From Bin5 sp965232575 (GTDB lineage Bacteria > Chloroflexota > Anaerolineae > Caldilineales > Caldilineaceae), in contig CBDDPZ010000009.1 in assembly GCA_965232575.1 (NCBI GenBank), positions 248,001 through 312,000 of the forward strand: a stretch of 64,000 bases of DNA, written 5' to 3'. Below are positions 63,572 to 64,000 of the stretch, one piece after another. The position numbers and the translations under genes are program-made. Every line of letters begins with the position of its first letter. Positions within the stretch are counted from its first letter, which is position 1. The notes under the pieces are model-generated. The model saw nothing but the letters and a program-made list of their open reading frames with translations. It made no database searches and was not told where the DNA came from.

Positions 63572-64000
63572 CTAGCCGTGGTCCCGGGCCAGATGCGCCC
63601 CCAAATGGGATCTTGCAGCGACCAAATCGGCACTCTCCAGGTAGTCTTGCACCTCGCTGAGCGTATAGCTCTGTACCTCTTCAGGAATGGGGAGCGCCGG
63701 TTGCAACGGATCGGGAATTACGGGAACCATACGAGTTACGGGGGGTTGTTGGTCGTTGCCCTCGGGGTCGGTTCCAGTTGCCAAGTGGGCGAAGAGTACA
63801 TGGGATAGAATCTCCGGGTGGCTGATGAAGACGGGAGAATGTGTGTTGCAAATCACTTGGCGAAGGGGCGCGCCCTCCTGTTTCGCCGATGAGAAATCGG
63901 TTGTCAAGTTCTGCAGAATCTGTGTCAAGCCCTTCAGACGCGCGGGATGAACGCTGTTCTCCGGGTCCTCAAAGCACAGTAGACCGCCGTGCTCTGGATC
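63572..64000 (-). CDS. AAA-family (AAA_21/OLD-like) ATPase, C-terminal part
   Basis: The frame enters from the right window edge and ends at 63572. The first visible residues GLLCFEDPENSVHPARLKG are a Walker B region of SMC-like AAA ATPases, and VICNTHSPVFISHPEIL is the following switch/H-loop, so about 140 C-terminal residues are present. The tail has a Pro-rich stretch. Proteins of this type occur alone or in defence systems such as OLD or with a nuclease; the context is cut off. Confidence 0.85.
   Translation of the reverse strand, partial: DPEHGGLLCFEDPENSVHPARLKGLTQILQNLTTDFSSAKQEGAPLRQVICNTHSPVFISHPEILSHVLFAHLATGTDPEGNDQQPPVTRMVPVIPDPLQPALPIPEEVQSYTLSEVQDYLESADLVAARSHLGAHLARDHG

Noticed and set aside
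1..64000. Search for CRISPR arrays, transposases, prophage genes, rRNA and replication origins
   Set aside because: No regularly spaced repeats, DDE transposase motifs, phage structural genes, rRNA sequence or DnaA-box clusters were seen.

Overview
The window looks like chromosomal DNA of a GC-rich, free-living or host-associated heterotroph, most likely an uncultured Chloroflexota of the Anaerolineae/Caldilineales type. This is inferred from gene style only: lipoproteins with a Cys followed by an acidic Ala/Pro/Glu linker, many phytanoyl-CoA dioxygenase (PhyH), Gfo/Idh/MocA and TIM-barrel epimerase genes, a beta-propeller/ABC-permease fusion, a UroD-type corrinoid methyltransferase set and a long-form HisG. 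No rRNA or marker gene in the window fixes the taxonomy. One tRNA gene (Gly, anticodon CCC) is present. There is no prophage, transposase or CRISPR array.

Layout. 1-9835 (minus strand): central sugar metabolism and transport (epimerase fragment, alpha-glucan phosphorylase, glucose-6-phosphate dehydrogenase, a two-gene FbpBC-type ABC importer, a small membrane protein, ThrH-like phosphatase, histidine phosphatase). 10.2-13.1 kb: TrkH potassium transporter behind a long leader with a terminator-like hairpin, then an M29-like aminopeptidase. 13.2-17 kb: DUF4268 protein, tRNA-Gly with a strong promoter, SLC13-type transporter with RCK_C domains. 17-21.4 kb: sugar-acid genes (SMP-30 lactonase, a 73-aa protein, uronate dehydrogenase-like enzyme, YjhG/YagF-type sugar-acid dehydratase). 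21.4-23.1 kb: Nudix hydrolase with a zinc ribbon, and an orphan E1-beta. 23.4-26.1 kb: a small accessory patch with two toxin-antitoxin loci that both have damaged toxins, and a DNA methyltransferase fused to an Mrr-like nuclease. 26.1-30 kb: second SMP-30 protein, monooxygenase-like protein, malic enzyme.

30-36.7 kb: a complete Opp/Dpp-type importer (two permeases, two ATPases, a small membrane protein, a lipoprotein receptor) ended by a clear terminator. 36.8-46 kb: a carbohydrate-type cluster (PhyH, two Gfo/Idh/MocA dehydrogenases, a sugar ABC receptor, a seven-bladed propeller fused to a MalF-type permease, a MalG-type permease, a D-tagatose/psicose 3-epimerase-like protein) with no ATPase of its own. 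46-49.8 kb: DinB, short MscS, unknown protein, hisI, hisG. 49.8-57.7 kb: hydroxypyruvate isomerase-like protein, Cys-type sulfatase, nucleotidyltransferase, tandem PhyH pair, GMC oxidoreductase, D-2-hydroxyacid dehydrogenase. 57.7-63.4 kb (minus): corrinoid methyl-transfer set (reductive activator, methyl-THF methyltransferase, corrinoid protein, UroD/MtaA-like methyltransferase) plus an Ldh-family dehydrogenase. The right edge cuts an AAA ATPase.

Overall the genes suggest a scavenger that imports peptides and sugars, strips sulfate and methyl groups, and oxidises sugars and sugar acids. The most unusual items are the extracytoplasmic propeller built into an ABC permease, with a strong hairpin between it and its receptor gene; the four-part corrinoid methyl-transfer operon beside oxygenase genes; and the decaying toxin-antitoxin pair next to a mosaic methyltransferase-nuclease.
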